A DNA stretch of 64,000 nt from contig NC_080180.1 in the NCBI RefSeq assembly GCF_950295315.1, positions 67,352,871 to 67,416,870 on the forward strand, read 5' to 3'. This document shows positions 1 through 13,300 of this stretch, piece by piece. Below the pieces are notes generated by a model. That model was given only the letters and a program-made list of their open reading frames with translations. It searched no databases and had not been told where the DNA came from. This DNA comes from Erinaceus europaeus. Taxonomy: Eukaryota > Chordata > Mammalia > Eulipotyphla > Erinaceidae. Numbering within the stretch: the first letter of the stretch is position 1; each line of letters opens with the position of its first letter. The translations under genes and the position numbers were made by a program.

Positions 1-1380
1 CACCAGGCGCCTCACACAAATCCATTTCTTTAGGGCGACTAAGTGAAGAAAGAGGCTTTCTGACTGGCCAGTGACACAAGTATTTAGTAGGAGAACAAGT
101 GACAGAATTAAGTCTTCTCTGTCCATTCAATGTATTTCCCATTCAACTTGGAGAAAATGCTTCAAATTTTCAGATAAAGTATCTTAAGAAATTACTGTAG
201 CCTTTGCTCAAACACTGTACATGCTAGTAATTTGAATCTGCATTGAGAAATAGGACCAATATTTTTTAATGTTAGAGTACAGGAAAAAACATGGTAAAAA
301 ATAAAATGATATTATTTATAGTTATTCCTTAAAGAACCACCTACACAGGATGCACTGTCTGGCCATGGGCACAACCCAGGTCCAGGACCAGCCCCACTGT
401 ACTGGTGGTAGCTACAGCGCTGTGGTTTCTGTCCCTCTCTGCCTCTAACTCCATTTGAAACAGCCCAGAGTGATGAAAGCCCAAAGATAACCAAAAAAAA
501 AAATCCAGAACAAAACATTAATAACCTGCATGACCACTGCACATCTGAATAAGAAAGAAATCTATGCGTACAAACACAGAAGACAATCTTAAGGAATCTG
601 AAGCTTTAAAAAAATGTGTCTGTCTGCTGGGGGGAGAGGCTTACAGATAACAAGCCACTGACCCTAACGGCATGCCAAGCAAAGTAATAATAGATTTGGT
701 CTCAGACAGGGTAAGCCCACCATTAAAGCACAGGTCTGAAGTTATTCATGAAGTGGGCACACAGCAGCAAGAGGAGAAGGGAACTTCTGCAGGAGAATGC
801 CCACAGGAGGAAGGACAGAAAATGCAACAATAACCTGAAAGCACCAACAATCTTATGCAACTGAAGGACGTCCAGCAAGGAAAGGAGGAGCAGAGATATG
901 GAGGACACAGCTGTTAGATGTTCTAGGTGGCAGAGACCTGTGAGAAGAGAATGGTGGGACTCTTCCCAGCACTTCTATCTGGGGAGTGGTCTATACTTCT
1001 AATCTCCTTATTCACCTTGTCCACCCCATCTATCACTAAGCACTTCCATGGACACTTCATAGTTCAAGAGAACATGCATCAAAATGAGTGTTCTTTAAAT
1101 ATATTCCCAGAAACCTGGGGTCCTGAGGTCATTATGCCCCTGACAACTGAATAACGCATTTTATTTTTAACTAAAAGGTGACTTTTTACTTTGGCGTCTT
1201 TGCATAATGAGTGTGCTACTTCCTACCCCGTGAATCTGCATTTTAAAATAAAGTGGGAGAAGGGGGAAGAGGTAAAATCAAGGCATTTTATCCTTTAGTT
1301 TTTGTGTCTAAGGACTCTCATTACTGTGATTTATATCTGCTAACAGATGTTCTACATTTCTCTGAATGGCTTCATTGCTT
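1..1380. other. Intron sequence, no recognisable feature
   Basis: This lies 3' of the last exon on the gene strand. It is AT-rich with scattered stop codons on both strands. I see no BLTP1 exon, no clear SINE and no RNA gene in it. Confidence 0.6.
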
Positions 1381-1384
1381 GTAA

Positions 1385-1386
<2 letters not shown>

Positions 1387-1431
<45 letters not shown>
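1387..1431. repeat. (AAT)n microsatellite
   Basis: An uninterrupted run of about 15 AAT units. Confidence 0.95.
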
Positions 1432-1432
<1 letters not shown>

Positions 1433-1797
1433 CTGTCCCTAAGATTTTGTGACAGCTATCTCTGGGTGTGTGGGGGGTGGTCCACGCAGAGCAGCTTGTG
1501 GGGGTGGGTGCAGAGTGGCATGTGCCCCTAGTTTCCAGATGAGGAGAATTATACGTGTGTTACAAATGTTTACAAAATGCTGTGTGCTGGACACCAAATC
1601 AAGCCTTTCAGGAATGTTGTCTCCTTCGACCTTCATGCTGCTAAAGGTCAACATCGTCACAGCACTCCTGTCTCAGATGAAGAGACTTGGGTAAATAATC
1701 TGCCCAACATTAGTTAAAGGAACAACTCTTCTGCAGTCCTGAACTCTGAATATTTTCATTGTCACAGTCACTGTCTCATCGCCATGAGGTTTTACCA

Positions 1798-2090
1798 GAA
1801 TAAAAGCAGGCCAGCAGGTGGCTCACCCTTTAGAGCAGACACAGTACCAGCAGAGGGTCAGGGTGTGGGGTCCCAGGTTCTAGCCCCAGGCCATCACAGG
1901 GGAACCCTGAAGGAGAGAAAGTTCTCAAGGGATAGAACCAAGCTATGGTGTCTCTTCCTTCCGCTCCCCTATTTACTACTGCTCCCCTCTTTCACTCTCC
2001 AGCTAAAAAGGGGGGGGGGGAGGACACTAGGAGTGATTGAGTCATGCAAGCACTGAGGCCCAGGAATAACCCTTGTATCAAAATTAAATG
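1798..2090 (+). mobile_element. SINE, family 2, diverged
   Basis: It has the head CCAGCAGGTGGCTCACC, the B-box-like CCCAGGTTCTAGCCCC, a C/T-rich middle and the tail phrase GCACTGAGGCCCAGGAATAACCC seen in other copies. Confidence 0.65.
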
Positions 2091-2234
2091 TATAAAATGA
2101 AAACCCAAGAGTAGGGTCTCAAGACAGATGGACAGGTAAAGTGCAGCATGGTCAGCATCACAGGAACATCAGGACTATGCAGCAGTGCTTTGTTCTACCT
2201 CATGCTGATCACGCTGATCCTCTCTGCAAACACA

Positions 2235-4275
2235 GGATCAAGTGAGCTCAGAGCAATGGCTGACACTATCCAACACAGGATCAAGTGAGCACAGGGCAAT
2301 GGCTGACACTATCCAACACAGGATCAAGTGAGCACAGGGCAATGGCTGACACTACCCAATACAGGATCAAGTGAGCGCAGGGCAATGGCTAACACGACCC
2401 AACACAGGATCAAGTGAGCGCAGGGCAATGGCTGACACTACCCAACACAGGATCAAGTGAGCGCAGGGCAATGGCTAACACGACCCAACACAGGATCAAG
2501 TGAGCGCAGGGCAATGGCTGACACTACCCAACACAGGACCAAGTGGGCGCAGGGCAATGGCTGACACTATCAACACAGGACCAAGTGAGCGCAGGGCAAT
2601 GGCTAACACTACCCAACACAGGACCAAGTGAGCGCAGGGCAATGGCTGACACTACCCAACACAGGACCAAGTGAGCGCAGGGCAATGGCTGACACTACCC
2701 AACACAGGATCAAGTGAGCGCAGGGCAATGGCTAACACAACCCAAGACAGGATCAAGTGAGCGCAGGGCAATGGCTGACACTATCAACACAGGACCAAGT
2801 GAGCACAGGGCAATGGCTGACACTACCCAACACAGGACCAAGTGAGCGCAGGGCAATGGCTGACACTATCAACACAGGACCAAGTGAGCGCAGGGCAATG
2901 GCTGACACTACCCAACACAGGACCAAGTGAGCGCAGGGCAATGGCTGACACTATCAACACAGGACCAAGTGAGCGCAGGGCAATGGCTGACACTACCCAA
3001 CACAGGACCAAGTGAGCGCAGGGCAATGGCTGACACTATCAACACAGGACCAAGTGAGCGCAGGGCAATGGCTGACACTACCCAACACAGGACCAAGTGA
3101 GCGCAGGGCAATGGCTGACACTATCAACACAGGACCAAGTGAGCGCAGGGCAATGGCTGACACTATCAACACAGGACCAAGTGAGCGCAGGGCAATGGCT
3201 GACACTATCAACACAGGATCAAGTGAGCGCAGGGCAATGGCTGACACTATCAACACAGGATCAAGTGGGCGCAGGGCAATGGCTGACACTACCCAACACA
3301 GGACCAAGTGAGCGCAGGGCAATGGCTGACACTATCAACACAGGATCAAGTGAGCGCAGGGCAATGGCTGACACTATCAACACAGGACCAAGTGAGCGCA
3401 GGGCAATGGCTGACACTATCAACACAGGACCAAGTGAGCGCAGGGCAATGGCTGACACTACCCAACACAGGATCAAGTGAGCGCAGGGCAATGGCTGACA
3501 CTATCAACACAGGATCAAGTGGGCGCAGGGCAATGGCTGACACTACCCAACACAGGACCAAGTGAGCGCAGGGCAATGGCTGACACTATCAACACAGGAC
3601 CAAGTAAGCGCAGGGCAATGGCTGACACTACCCAACACAGGATCAAGTGAGCGCAGGGCAATGGCTGACACTATCAACACAGGACCAAGTGAGCGCAGGG
3701 CAATGGCTGACACTACCCAACACAGGACCAAGTGAGCGCAGGGCAATGGCTGACACTATCAACACAGGACCAAGTGAGCGCAGGGCAATGGCTGACACTA
3801 CCCAACACAGGATCAAGTGAGCGCAGGGCAATGGCTGACACTACCCAACACAGGATCAAGTGAGCGCAGGGCAATGGCTAACACTACCCAACACAGGATC
3901 AAGTGAGCGCAGGGCAATGGCTGACACTATCAACACAGGATCAAGTGAGCGCAGGGCAATGGCTGACACTATCAACACAGGACCAAGTGAGCGCAGGGCA
4001 ATGGCTGACACTATCAACACAGGATCAAGTGAGCGCAGGGCAATGGCTGACACTATCAACACAGGATCAAGTGAGCGCAGGGCAATGGCTGACACTATCA
4101 ACACAGGACCAAGTGAGCGCAGGGCAATGGCTGACACTATCAACACAGGATCAAGTGAGCGCAGGGCAATGGCTGACACTATCAACACAGGACCAAGTGG
4201 GCGCAGGGCAATGGCTAACACTACCCAACACAGGATCAAGTGGGCGCAGGGCAATGGTTAACACTATCCAACACG
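2235..4275. repeat. Minisatellite, 42/43-bp unit, about 48 copies
   Basis: Head-to-tail units each carry GGAYCAAGTGAGCGCAGGGC and AATGGCTGACACTA. Two length forms alternate: 43 bp with ACTACCCAACACA and 42 bp with ACTATCAACACA. The first two or three units (2235-2340) are the most diverged (AGCTCAGAG, AGCACAGG), as is the last (4240-4275). The array is intronic, 750 bp 3' of BLTP1 exon 29. Mixed 42- and 43-bp units shift the frame, so it yields only short unrelated open frames. Confidence 0.97.
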
Positions 4276-4440
4276 CACAAAACCCTGGATTCATTCTCCA
4301 GCACCATGTTAAAATAAAGAAATTTGATCTTTGGGAGACAAGAGGGTAGGAACACAGAACTTGGTAGCAGGTGCAGTGTGGAACTATACCTTCTAATCTT
4401 ACAATCTTGTAACTCAGTATTAATCACAAATAAAAATTAT
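4276..4440 (+). repeat. 3' end of dispersed repeat (380-bp family)
   Basis: It follows the array directly. GGAACACAGAACTTGG through CTTACAATCTTGTAACTC to AATAAAAATTATAAA matches the 3' halves of copies at 26440, 39300 and 45905. Confidence 0.6.
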
Positions 4441-4744
4441 AAAAAAAGAGAAGTGAGTTACATATAAGGTATGCTTCAAAATTCTAACTGAAATAAGCAG
4501 ATACTGATAAGAACAGTCAAAACTTACATGAAATATCACCAGGAATAAAATTATTTAAAAACTGAATTCTGCTAAAAATATTTCCAAGTACATAAAAACA
4601 AAGCCCACTTTCCTAAATTTTATGAATCCATTAATCCAATAAATACTAAGTGCCTCAGTTGAACATGCCATCATGCCATGTACTCTAAGTGATACAAATG
4701 CATCTACGATTAACGCCTGCATCTCAGAAACCATGCCTCACAAC

Positions 4745-4870
4745 GAGTATAATCGGGCAGGGGGAGAGCATAATGGGTATGCAGAGAAACTCATTCATGC
4801 CTGAGGCTCTAAAGTCACAGGTTCAATCCCCCACACCACAATCCAGAGCTGAGCAGTGCTCTAGTAAAAC
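4745..4870 (+). mobile_element. SINE, family 4
   Basis: GAGCATAATGGGTATGCAG, then CATGCCTGAGGCTCTAAAG, then AGGTTCAATCCCCCACACC and AGAGCTGAGCAGTGCTCTAG, in the same order as in copies at 31177, 47345 and 52112. Confidence 0.8.
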
Positions 4871-5025
4871 AAATAAACACCAAGTGGCACAGTCACCAGA
4901 ACACCCTATCATTTACGCATTTAACAAGGTATGGACAGACAAGCAAATACACTCTGAAAGTTAACTCTGAATTAGTTTCCAATGCTATTTTTCCAAGACA
5001 TTATGGTTACTAGAAATCCACCTAC

Positions 5026-5237
5026 CTGTTCATCTGAACCAGAATTTCCATTTAAGTCTGAAGAAGGGCTCGTTCGGTCACAAGGAAGGTTGTCGTCCGA
5101 GACATCAGTGTTGTAACCGCTGCCCGTCGGGGAGTCGGAGGAATTGTTGGATGTCAGCACACCACCCCTGTCTGTGACACTAGTTTTCCCCATGACTCCA
5201 GAAGTATTATATAACACAGCACCCGACTGTCTTCCTC
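5026..5237 (-). CDS. BLTP1: BLTP1 exon 29 of 29 in window
   Basis: 212 bp, [14 protein letters not shown] to NGNSGSDEQ, with the Ser/Asn/Asp-rich stretch [16 protein letters not shown]. Donor GTAGGT. The next exon, expected to begin near EGVESDD, was not found in 1-5025, so that intron runs off the window. Confidence 0.94.
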
Positions 5238-7347
5238 CTATAATAGTGAAAGTATTTACTGAAAACACTGCTGTACTATCCCATATCCTCAAAGACTCAC
5301 AGATCTTTTTTTTCTCACTGAGATTTGCCCTTATCTTTGAAAGATTATTAATTTATTTATTGGTTTTATTGCCACCAGGGTTATTGCTCAGCTGTGGTCT
5401 CTGTACAGTAAATCCACTGCTCCCAGCAGCCTTTAAAAAAGAAAAAGAAAAAAACAAAACAAAACAGGGAGAAACTGAGAGGAAAGTGGGAGATAGAGAA
5501 GTAGAAAAGGTGACAGTAAAGCTTCCTCCCTGCAGATGAGGACCTGGATCCTTGCAGGGTAAGGCATGTACCCTACTGGGCCTCGCCCCTCTGTGAAAGG
5601 TTATATTGTAAAATAGGAGCTGTCTGTTCGACACCACCATCAGGTGAGACTAACCCTGAAAGTCTCATGCATAATTTAACCTTCCTATTTGAATGGGAGC
5701 CTCAATAACAAAAGAAAACAAAGTTGTCTGGCACTGAACAAAGGATTTACAAGGTAAGGGAGACAGTGATGGTGCAAGTGACTTTCATGCATCTGGTAAC
5801 AGAGGCCCCACCAGGTTCAAGCCCTGGAACCACCATAAACCAACTAGGTTTAAGGCAACAAAGAAAGAACGGTTTACAGCATTTTCACCCTACATAGTTC
5901 TAACCAAAAATCTGCTTTCCAAAGTTGGGCAGAGGAATTTTTTTTTTCTGAGCCACAAACTATTTTGGTGAAGCACTGGGCTTCTGTACCTCCAGCTGCT
6001 TGGCTAGCTTTGAATCTCACAGTTCACTCGGGAAATTGGAATGGGGGGCTACCCAGGTGAAACTCAGGCTCCAGCAATTTTCAGCTGCCTGAAAGTGCTG
6101 ATTCAGGTTACCCGAAGGCTTAACATTCCAGCAACATAAGGACAACTGTTCTCCCACTGACACAGAATTTTTGACAAATCCTTACCTTTTATGGTTAGGT
6201 TTTCAAGTCCACACTCAAACATTATCCAACCCCATTTTTCTTGGCTAGGACCTATCCGAGTCACCTCTGGAAGAGCCTGCTGGTCAGTTTCATCCACAAA
6301 AGTAAACTCATCCAATTCCTCAAGAGTAAATAAAACCTTGGACTTCTCGAAGGGAATAGCAGTAATGGCACAGGTGCCAATGTCTGTGGTCAAGAGAGCA
6401 AAGCCAGAGCCACTCAGTTAGAGACTGAGGTCTGTATACATGACACAATCAGTGAGATAATCAGCACAGCAATCATCTTGGGAGAAAAATGTGAACTGGC
6501 TTCCAAAACCTTTCTGTCTAATGTCATTCTACTTACTTAAAAGTACCAGAAGCTTCTAACGATGTTGATGAAAAAAAGATCCTATACATAATACCTGCTC
6601 AAAGTTAGCATGAGTCTGATTCCTAAAAGGTGGAAGGTACTCTAAGTCTAAGAATAATTTAGCTTCACAGTAAACTATTTTTAAGAGACTTTCTCATCAT
6701 TCTACAAAATACAAAATCATTTGAACTTGCCAGTCTTAGAAACTAATAATAAAGTAAAAAAAAAAAGTATTACGAGACAAAGCCCAAAATATCATTTCTT
6801 CAGTTCTCATAATGCTCTGCTTTGTTCTCGCCTCTTTGTTTCCTGGGAAGTGCTATTAAGAATAGCCCTGTAAGACTACTGTGGCCTCAGCAAATAGGTC
6901 TCAGCACACCTCACCCACCACCAGTTGTCACCTTGCTCTATCACTGGCCATCTCCCCTCCTGGTCATGAACCCTTGGATCCGATGAAGTAGACCAGTTTG
7001 TTAATGTTTCACCCTGTCCGCTTCCTTGCTTAACGTCTCACCTGTGAGTGGGGTCCTCTGGTATTAATCCTTGTTGCTATGTGGTGGTGATGAAATCAAA
7101 CCCAGCGTGTCACCTATGTGAGGAAACTGCTCGCTGTACCAGAGTCTCCTCCCTGGCCTCCTGTCTAAATGTCCTGACTAGGCGGCACATGCACACAGAC
7201 CACAGTTACACCATGGTATGAAAAGAGGCCCGGAAGGCTGCACAGTAAGGCTCTGGGCTTGAAAGCATTAGGTCCTGAGTTTGAGCCCCAGCAGCCCAGG
7301 TGCCAGAGTGGCACTCTGGTTCTCTCTCCCCAAATAGTCTTTGAAAA

Positions 7348-7383
<36 letters not shown>

Positions 7384-10300
7384 GGAAGGAAGGAAGGAAG
7401 GAAGGAAGAAAGGAAAGAAGACAGAGGGAGGGAAGGGGAAAAGGAAGAGAGAGAGAGGGAGAGAAATGAAGGGAGAGTAAGAGGGAAAGAGAGGAGAGAG
7501 AAAGAAAAAGTATCAGCGGCATCACCCGACATCTTCCACTTGCCATAGGAAACACAATGGTTATAGATTATCGGGACCTTTCTAGAAACTGCATATAGAC
7601 ATATTTGTCTCTTGTTTTCTCCCTGAATCTTTACACAAATGCCCATCTTGCAATTTCCGAGATAAGACGAGATCGGGTATGTTCACGGTGGTATGGCCGT
7701 AGACCATCTTGCAATTTCATTAGAAATTCTGTCTTTCCCTGACCAGTGGAATAGAACTGAGAGCCCAGAAGTCAGCCCCCACACCTGTGGACATCTAATC
7801 TTTGACAAAGGTGCCCAGACTATTACATGGGGAAAGCAGAGTCTCTTCAACAAATGGTGTTGGAAACAATGGGTTGAAACATGCAGAAGAATGAAACTGA
7901 ACCACCATATTTCACCAAACACAACAGTAAATTCCAAGTGGGTCAAGGACTTAGATGTTAGACCAGAAACTATCAGATACTTAGAGGAAAATACTGGCAG
8001 AACTCTTTTCTGCGTACATTTTAAAGATATATTCAATTTGAAGTGAAGCCAATTACAAAGAAGACTAAGGCAAGTATAAACCTATGGGACTCCATCAAAT
8101 TAAAAAGCTTCTTCACAGCAAAAGGAATCACCACCCAAACCAAGAGACCCCTCACAGAATGGGAGAAGATCTTTACATGCCATACATCAGACAAGAGACA
8201 TAACTAAAATAAATAAAGAGCTTGCCAAACTCAACAACAAGAAAACAAATAACCCCATCCAAAAATGGGGAGAGGACATGGACAGAATATTCACCACAGA
8301 AGAGATCCAAGTAACACATGAAAAAATGCTCCAAGTCTTTGATTGTCAGAGAAATACAAATAAAGACAACAATGAAATACCATTTCACTCCTGTGAGAAT
8401 GCCAGACATCAGAAAAGGTAACAGCAGCAAATGCTGGAGAGGTTGTAGGGTCAAAGGACCCTCCTGCACTGCTGGTGGGAATGTCAATGGGTCCAACCTC
8501 TGTGGAGAACAGTCTGGAGAACTCTCAGAAGGCTAGAAATGGACCTACCCTATGACCCTGCAATTCCTCTCCTGGGGATATATCCTAAGGAACCCAACAC
8601 ACCCATCCAAAAAGATCTGTGTACACATGTTCTTAGCAGCACAATTTGTAATAGCCAAAACCTGGAAGCAACCCAGGTGTCCAACAACAGATGAGTGGCT
8701 GAGCAAGTTGTGGTCTAGATACACAATGGAATACTACTCAGCTATTAAAAACGGTGACTTCACTATTTTCAGCCGATCTAGGATGGACCTTGAAAAAAAT
8801 CATGTTAAGTGAAATAAGTCAGAAACAGAAGGATGAATATGGGATGATCTCACTCTCAGGCAGAAGTTGAAAAGCAAGATCAGAAGAGAACACAGGAGTC
8901 GGGCGATGGCGCAGCGGGTTAAGCGCACATGACGCAAAGACCAGCGTAAGGATCCTGGTTCGAGCCCCCTACTCCCCACCTGCAGGGGAGTCACTTCACA
9001 GGTGGTGAAGCAGGTCTGCAGGTGTCTGTCTTTCTCTCCACCCCCCATTTCTCTCTGCCCTATACAACAATAATGACATCAATAACCACAACAATGTTAA
9101 ACAACAAGGGCAACAAAAGGGAAAATAAATAAATAAATTTTAAAAAGAAAACACAAGTAGAAACTGAACTGGAGTTGGTGTATTCCACCAAAATAAAAGA
9201 CTATGGGTTAGGTGAGGGGGAAAATACAGGTCCAAAAAGGATGACAGAGGACCTAGTGGGGGTTGTACTGTTATATGGAAAACTGGGAAATGTTATGCAT
9301 ATAAAAACTATTGTATTTACTGTCAAATGTAAAACATTAATCCCCAAATAAAGAAATTAAAAAAAGAAATTCTGTCTTTGTTGAGTTTTTTTATTTTTAT
9401 TTATGTGATAAGACAGAAACTGAGAGGGGGAGGGGAAACAGAGAAACATTTGCAGCACTGCTTCACTGTTAGTCAAGCTTCTCCCCTACAGGTGGGAGCA
9501 GGGGCTCAAACCCAGGTCCTTGTGCACTATAATGTATGTGCTCAACCAGGTGTGCCACCAGACAGCCCTGCCTTTTCCTTTCTTGTAAAAACTCAAATTC
9601 AAGCAGTATTCAAAGGAAGAGAATCACATCTCCTTCTGCAAAATTCTCTTACACCGATAAAAGCCAAAGAGCGAGTATCTGCAGCAGGACTCACCTGCTG
9701 TGTCAAGGCCACGGAGCTGCCCATGAACACGATGGATGTTCAGCTTGGCGGCTATCTCCTTGCCCTTCTCAGCTCCGGCGTTGGACCTCAGTGAGCCGGA
9801 GGACTGTGGTTGCATCTTGGTGGCATGGGCATACCTGTCCAGGTTGGATGTTCTCCCAGGCTCTGCACTGTTTGCAGTCTCCTCCACCACACCTCTTTAT
9901 GGAAAAGAGAACGCATAAAGGGTCATGTGTAGACAGTCGTCAAGTAAAAGTTTAGCTAAGATGTATTTTCCCAAACACAAAAACTCTACATTAACTCGAC
10001 CTATCTTGCTGATACACTCTGCAGTTTACTAAGTATAGTGTGTGTAAAGACAGCACAAACTTCAGAAATCGACCTTGCTTATGGATAAAGGAAAATTTAA
10101 AGCTCCATACCATGTTTTAGTTTTAACTCTGTGATTTTCAGGGAGGTGTTGAAAAGATGGTTACTGCCTGCTTTTACACCCAGAAAGACAATTGCTCCAG
10201 CTGCCTGTTCTTTCTTACCTGTTCATTCGAACTTGTGTAGCAATTCTGTCAAAACACAGGGCTACGAGGGAGACATGAGTCACTCCTCTGCCTGGGGCTG

Positions 10301-13300
10301 CACTTGGAGATTCTTCCACTGAGGCTTGTAGCAGACATAAATTTACCTAGCACACAAAATGACACAATCCCAGAGTCAAGAAGTAGAAATCATCACTTAA
10401 ATATGAGGTACGTAGAAAAAGGAATGTCTATATGTATGAGAATGGTGAAGACGATGTTTACAAATACATGCTCATAAAACAACCTTAATTAAAGGTCTAT
10501 CTCTAACCAGATAGATAGGGACTATGTTAGCAATATTACCCAATATGCTCTTTAAATAAACAATGTACACTATGTTAACTCTAACATTAAACTATCCTTG
10601 GGATCACACATACTTTTTGATGTTGGAATATACTCCATCACCATTCTAGTAAATTCAAGCAGAAAGATCAGCAGATGATTCTGTGGAGGAGAACATGGAA
10701 GGCTCTTATTACCTTTGGTATGCTAACATTAGCCTGAAGACCTTTGATAGTCACATTCTCTTGCTTCGCTATGAGGCTGGTCTGCGCTTGTCCTTGGTTA
10801 GTTGTTCCTATGGGGGGGTGCTCAGTTTTGGCTCCTCTAACATCTTGCTTGGAAGACAGCTAGAGAGATAGAAAGCAGAGTTAACTGCCCGCATGTTTGG
10901 GCTCTGCACATCCTCCCCTGGTCCCCTGCAGTGGAAGCCTGGCCTCTGTGCCCCCTTCATTATCTGATGCCCAAGCCTCCAAGAAGCTGGCCAGGAGACT
11001 GGCAGTGCCATGGGTGGGAGAAGAGGGGCATCATAAAGTGACATCAGTCTACAGAGGTGAGGCGGAAAAGATGGTAACATTAAAGTCAGAGGTGACTTTT
11101 CCAGGATCATTTCTCTGCTGGGTTGGGAGAAAATCTGGTTTCTGATCCTTCACTCCTGAAAGGTCAGGAAAACCTGAGCCTCCTTTCTCTTTCTGCTCCA
11201 ATATCCTGGCCACCTGTACCATGGAATCCAGTGTATTCTGAATGATAAGTTCACAAAAATAAGCAGCCTCACTTTCACCTTGTCTGTGATCCTTGTGTAA
11301 ACACCTCACATAAATGTGACAGTCATGAAAAATCACAACAGAACAGCAGGAGGGAGCTGGAGAAAGTGTCTGTGGCTGAGCCCAGACTACCTACACAAAA
11401 TACCACCCTAGGGTGTGACGTCACCCACTGAGGAGACCAAAGAAACCCTGAAACACTGAGATACACGTTGTTTACTCAAAGGACAGTCAGAATTTGTAGC
11501 TCTACTTTCCTGAAGAACAAATGTGGCAGTCCTAGAGAATGCCCATTTACCTGGAGCCAAAGCTTTTTAAGAAAGAGGTAGACCCACCTGCAGGGGAGTT
11601 GCTTCACAGGCGGTGAAGCAGGTCTGCAGGTGCCTATCTTTCTCTCCTCCTCTCTGTCTTCCCCTCCTCTCTCCATTTCTCTCTTTCCTATCCAACAACG
11701 ACAACAACAATAATAACTACAACAATAAAACAACAAGGGCAACAAAAGGGAATAAATAAATAAAATAAATATTAAAAAAAAAAAAAGAAAGAGGTAGAAT
11801 TACGCTATTCCCATAGTTTAAAAATACAATGGACCTCCGCTTCAGGAATCACCACTAATTCGTTCATGACATGTGACTGCATGGGCTATCTCTGCTAGAG
11901 CTGATGACATAGAAAGACAGGTCAGAAATGCCCACCTAGCCAACCCAAGTGACTATTAAAATGCTAGTGCACTCAAGTATTTTCAAGTTTGGCCATTACG
12001 TAACTACATGATAGATCCTTCTCACTGAGTAAGCAGCTCTTACATTTTCTGAGAATGTAGTCTTGCTACTCTGCACAGCTTCCCTGAGGACTTTGGCATG
12101 AAGATCATCCACAATTGTGGCTGGATGCTGGGTACTGGCACAGTGAACCATTGCTTCTATGTATCTGGTGGAGGGAAAACAGAAATAATGTAAGGGTGGT
12201 CTGGTTTATAAACGGTTCCAGTATGCCCCATTCTTAACTTAATTCATGTTCATTTTATCTCCCTGAACAGATCACAAGTTCCTTGCAGAACAGAGAACCT
12301 GTTATTTGCCCCTCTGCCCCTTCATAGCGTCGGTAGTAGTAAGAACAGTATAGTAATTAGTTCCTGGGCATTTGATCACTTTATGCTCATGAACTCAAAA
12401 GCAAAACATGGAAAATATAATGGACATAGCTACCAGTAATACTGTAATGTAATTATGACCCTTAAAAAGTCACAAGTGGTAGCTGAAACAGACTTCTGAA
12501 ACATTCTTATCTTTTTCCATCAAACTTGCTATCACAACAGTCTTCTATGCAAGCTAATTACTTACAGGTCTCAGGGAAGGCTACCCCCAAATATGCCAAG
12601 CCAGCACACTGATATTCTGAATTAAAGTGACTTAGGGAGTCGGGCGGCAGCGCAGCGGGTTAAGCACACCTGGAGCAAAGTGCAAGGACCGGTTAGGATC
12701 CCGGTTCAAGCCCCCTGCTCCCTACCTGCAGGGGAGTTGCTTCACAGGCGGTGAAGCAGGTCTGCAGGTGTCTCTCTGTCTCTCTTCCTCTCTATCTCCC
12801 CCTCTCTCTCAATTTCTCACTGTCTCTATCAAATAAGAAATAAATAATTAAAAAAAAACAAAACAGGGAGTCGGGCTGTAGCGCAGCGGGTTAAGCGCAG
12901 GTGGCGCTAAGCTCAAGGACCGGCGCCAGGATCCCGGTTCGAGCCCCCGGCTCCCCACCTGCAGGCAGGTCCCTTCACAGGCGGTGAAGCAGGTCTGCAG
13001 GTGTCTGTCTTTCTCTCCCCCTCTGTCTTCCCCTCCTCTCTCCATTTCTCTCTGTCCTATCCAACAACAACGACAGCAATAAAACAACAGGGACAACAAA
13101 AGGGAATAAATAAATAAAATAAAATAAAATAAAGTTTAAAAAAAAAAAAAAACAGCCCTTAGAGAAAGGCATCTAGGGGCTGGGTAGTGCAGCACTCAGT
13201 TAACTGTACACAGTACTATGCATAAGGACCCAGGTTCAAGCCCCTGTTCCCCACCTATAGCAGGGATCATTCACAAGAGGCGAGGCAGGTCTGCAGGTGT

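Noticed and set aside
2753..4349. Many overlapping open frames of 60-148 codons in the 42/43-bp array
   Set aside because: They are shadows of the minisatellite, appear on both strands, and stop whenever 42- and 43-bp units alternate.
1..5025. Search for the next BLTP1 exon (expected to start near DEGVESDD or KKDLPLMPP)
   Set aside because: I found no matching sequence on the minus strand, so the exon is presumed to lie before position 1.
7206..7646. Ser/Leu-rich or Lys/Arg/Glu-rich open frames
   Set aside because: They come from the purine/pyrimidine microsatellite at 7349-7505.
8895..8990. tRNA-like A and B boxes suggesting tRNA genes (also at 47580-47858, 61492 and others)
   Set aside because: These are heads of tRNA-derived SINEs, with no intact cloverleaf or anticodon arm and followed by SINE bodies and tails.
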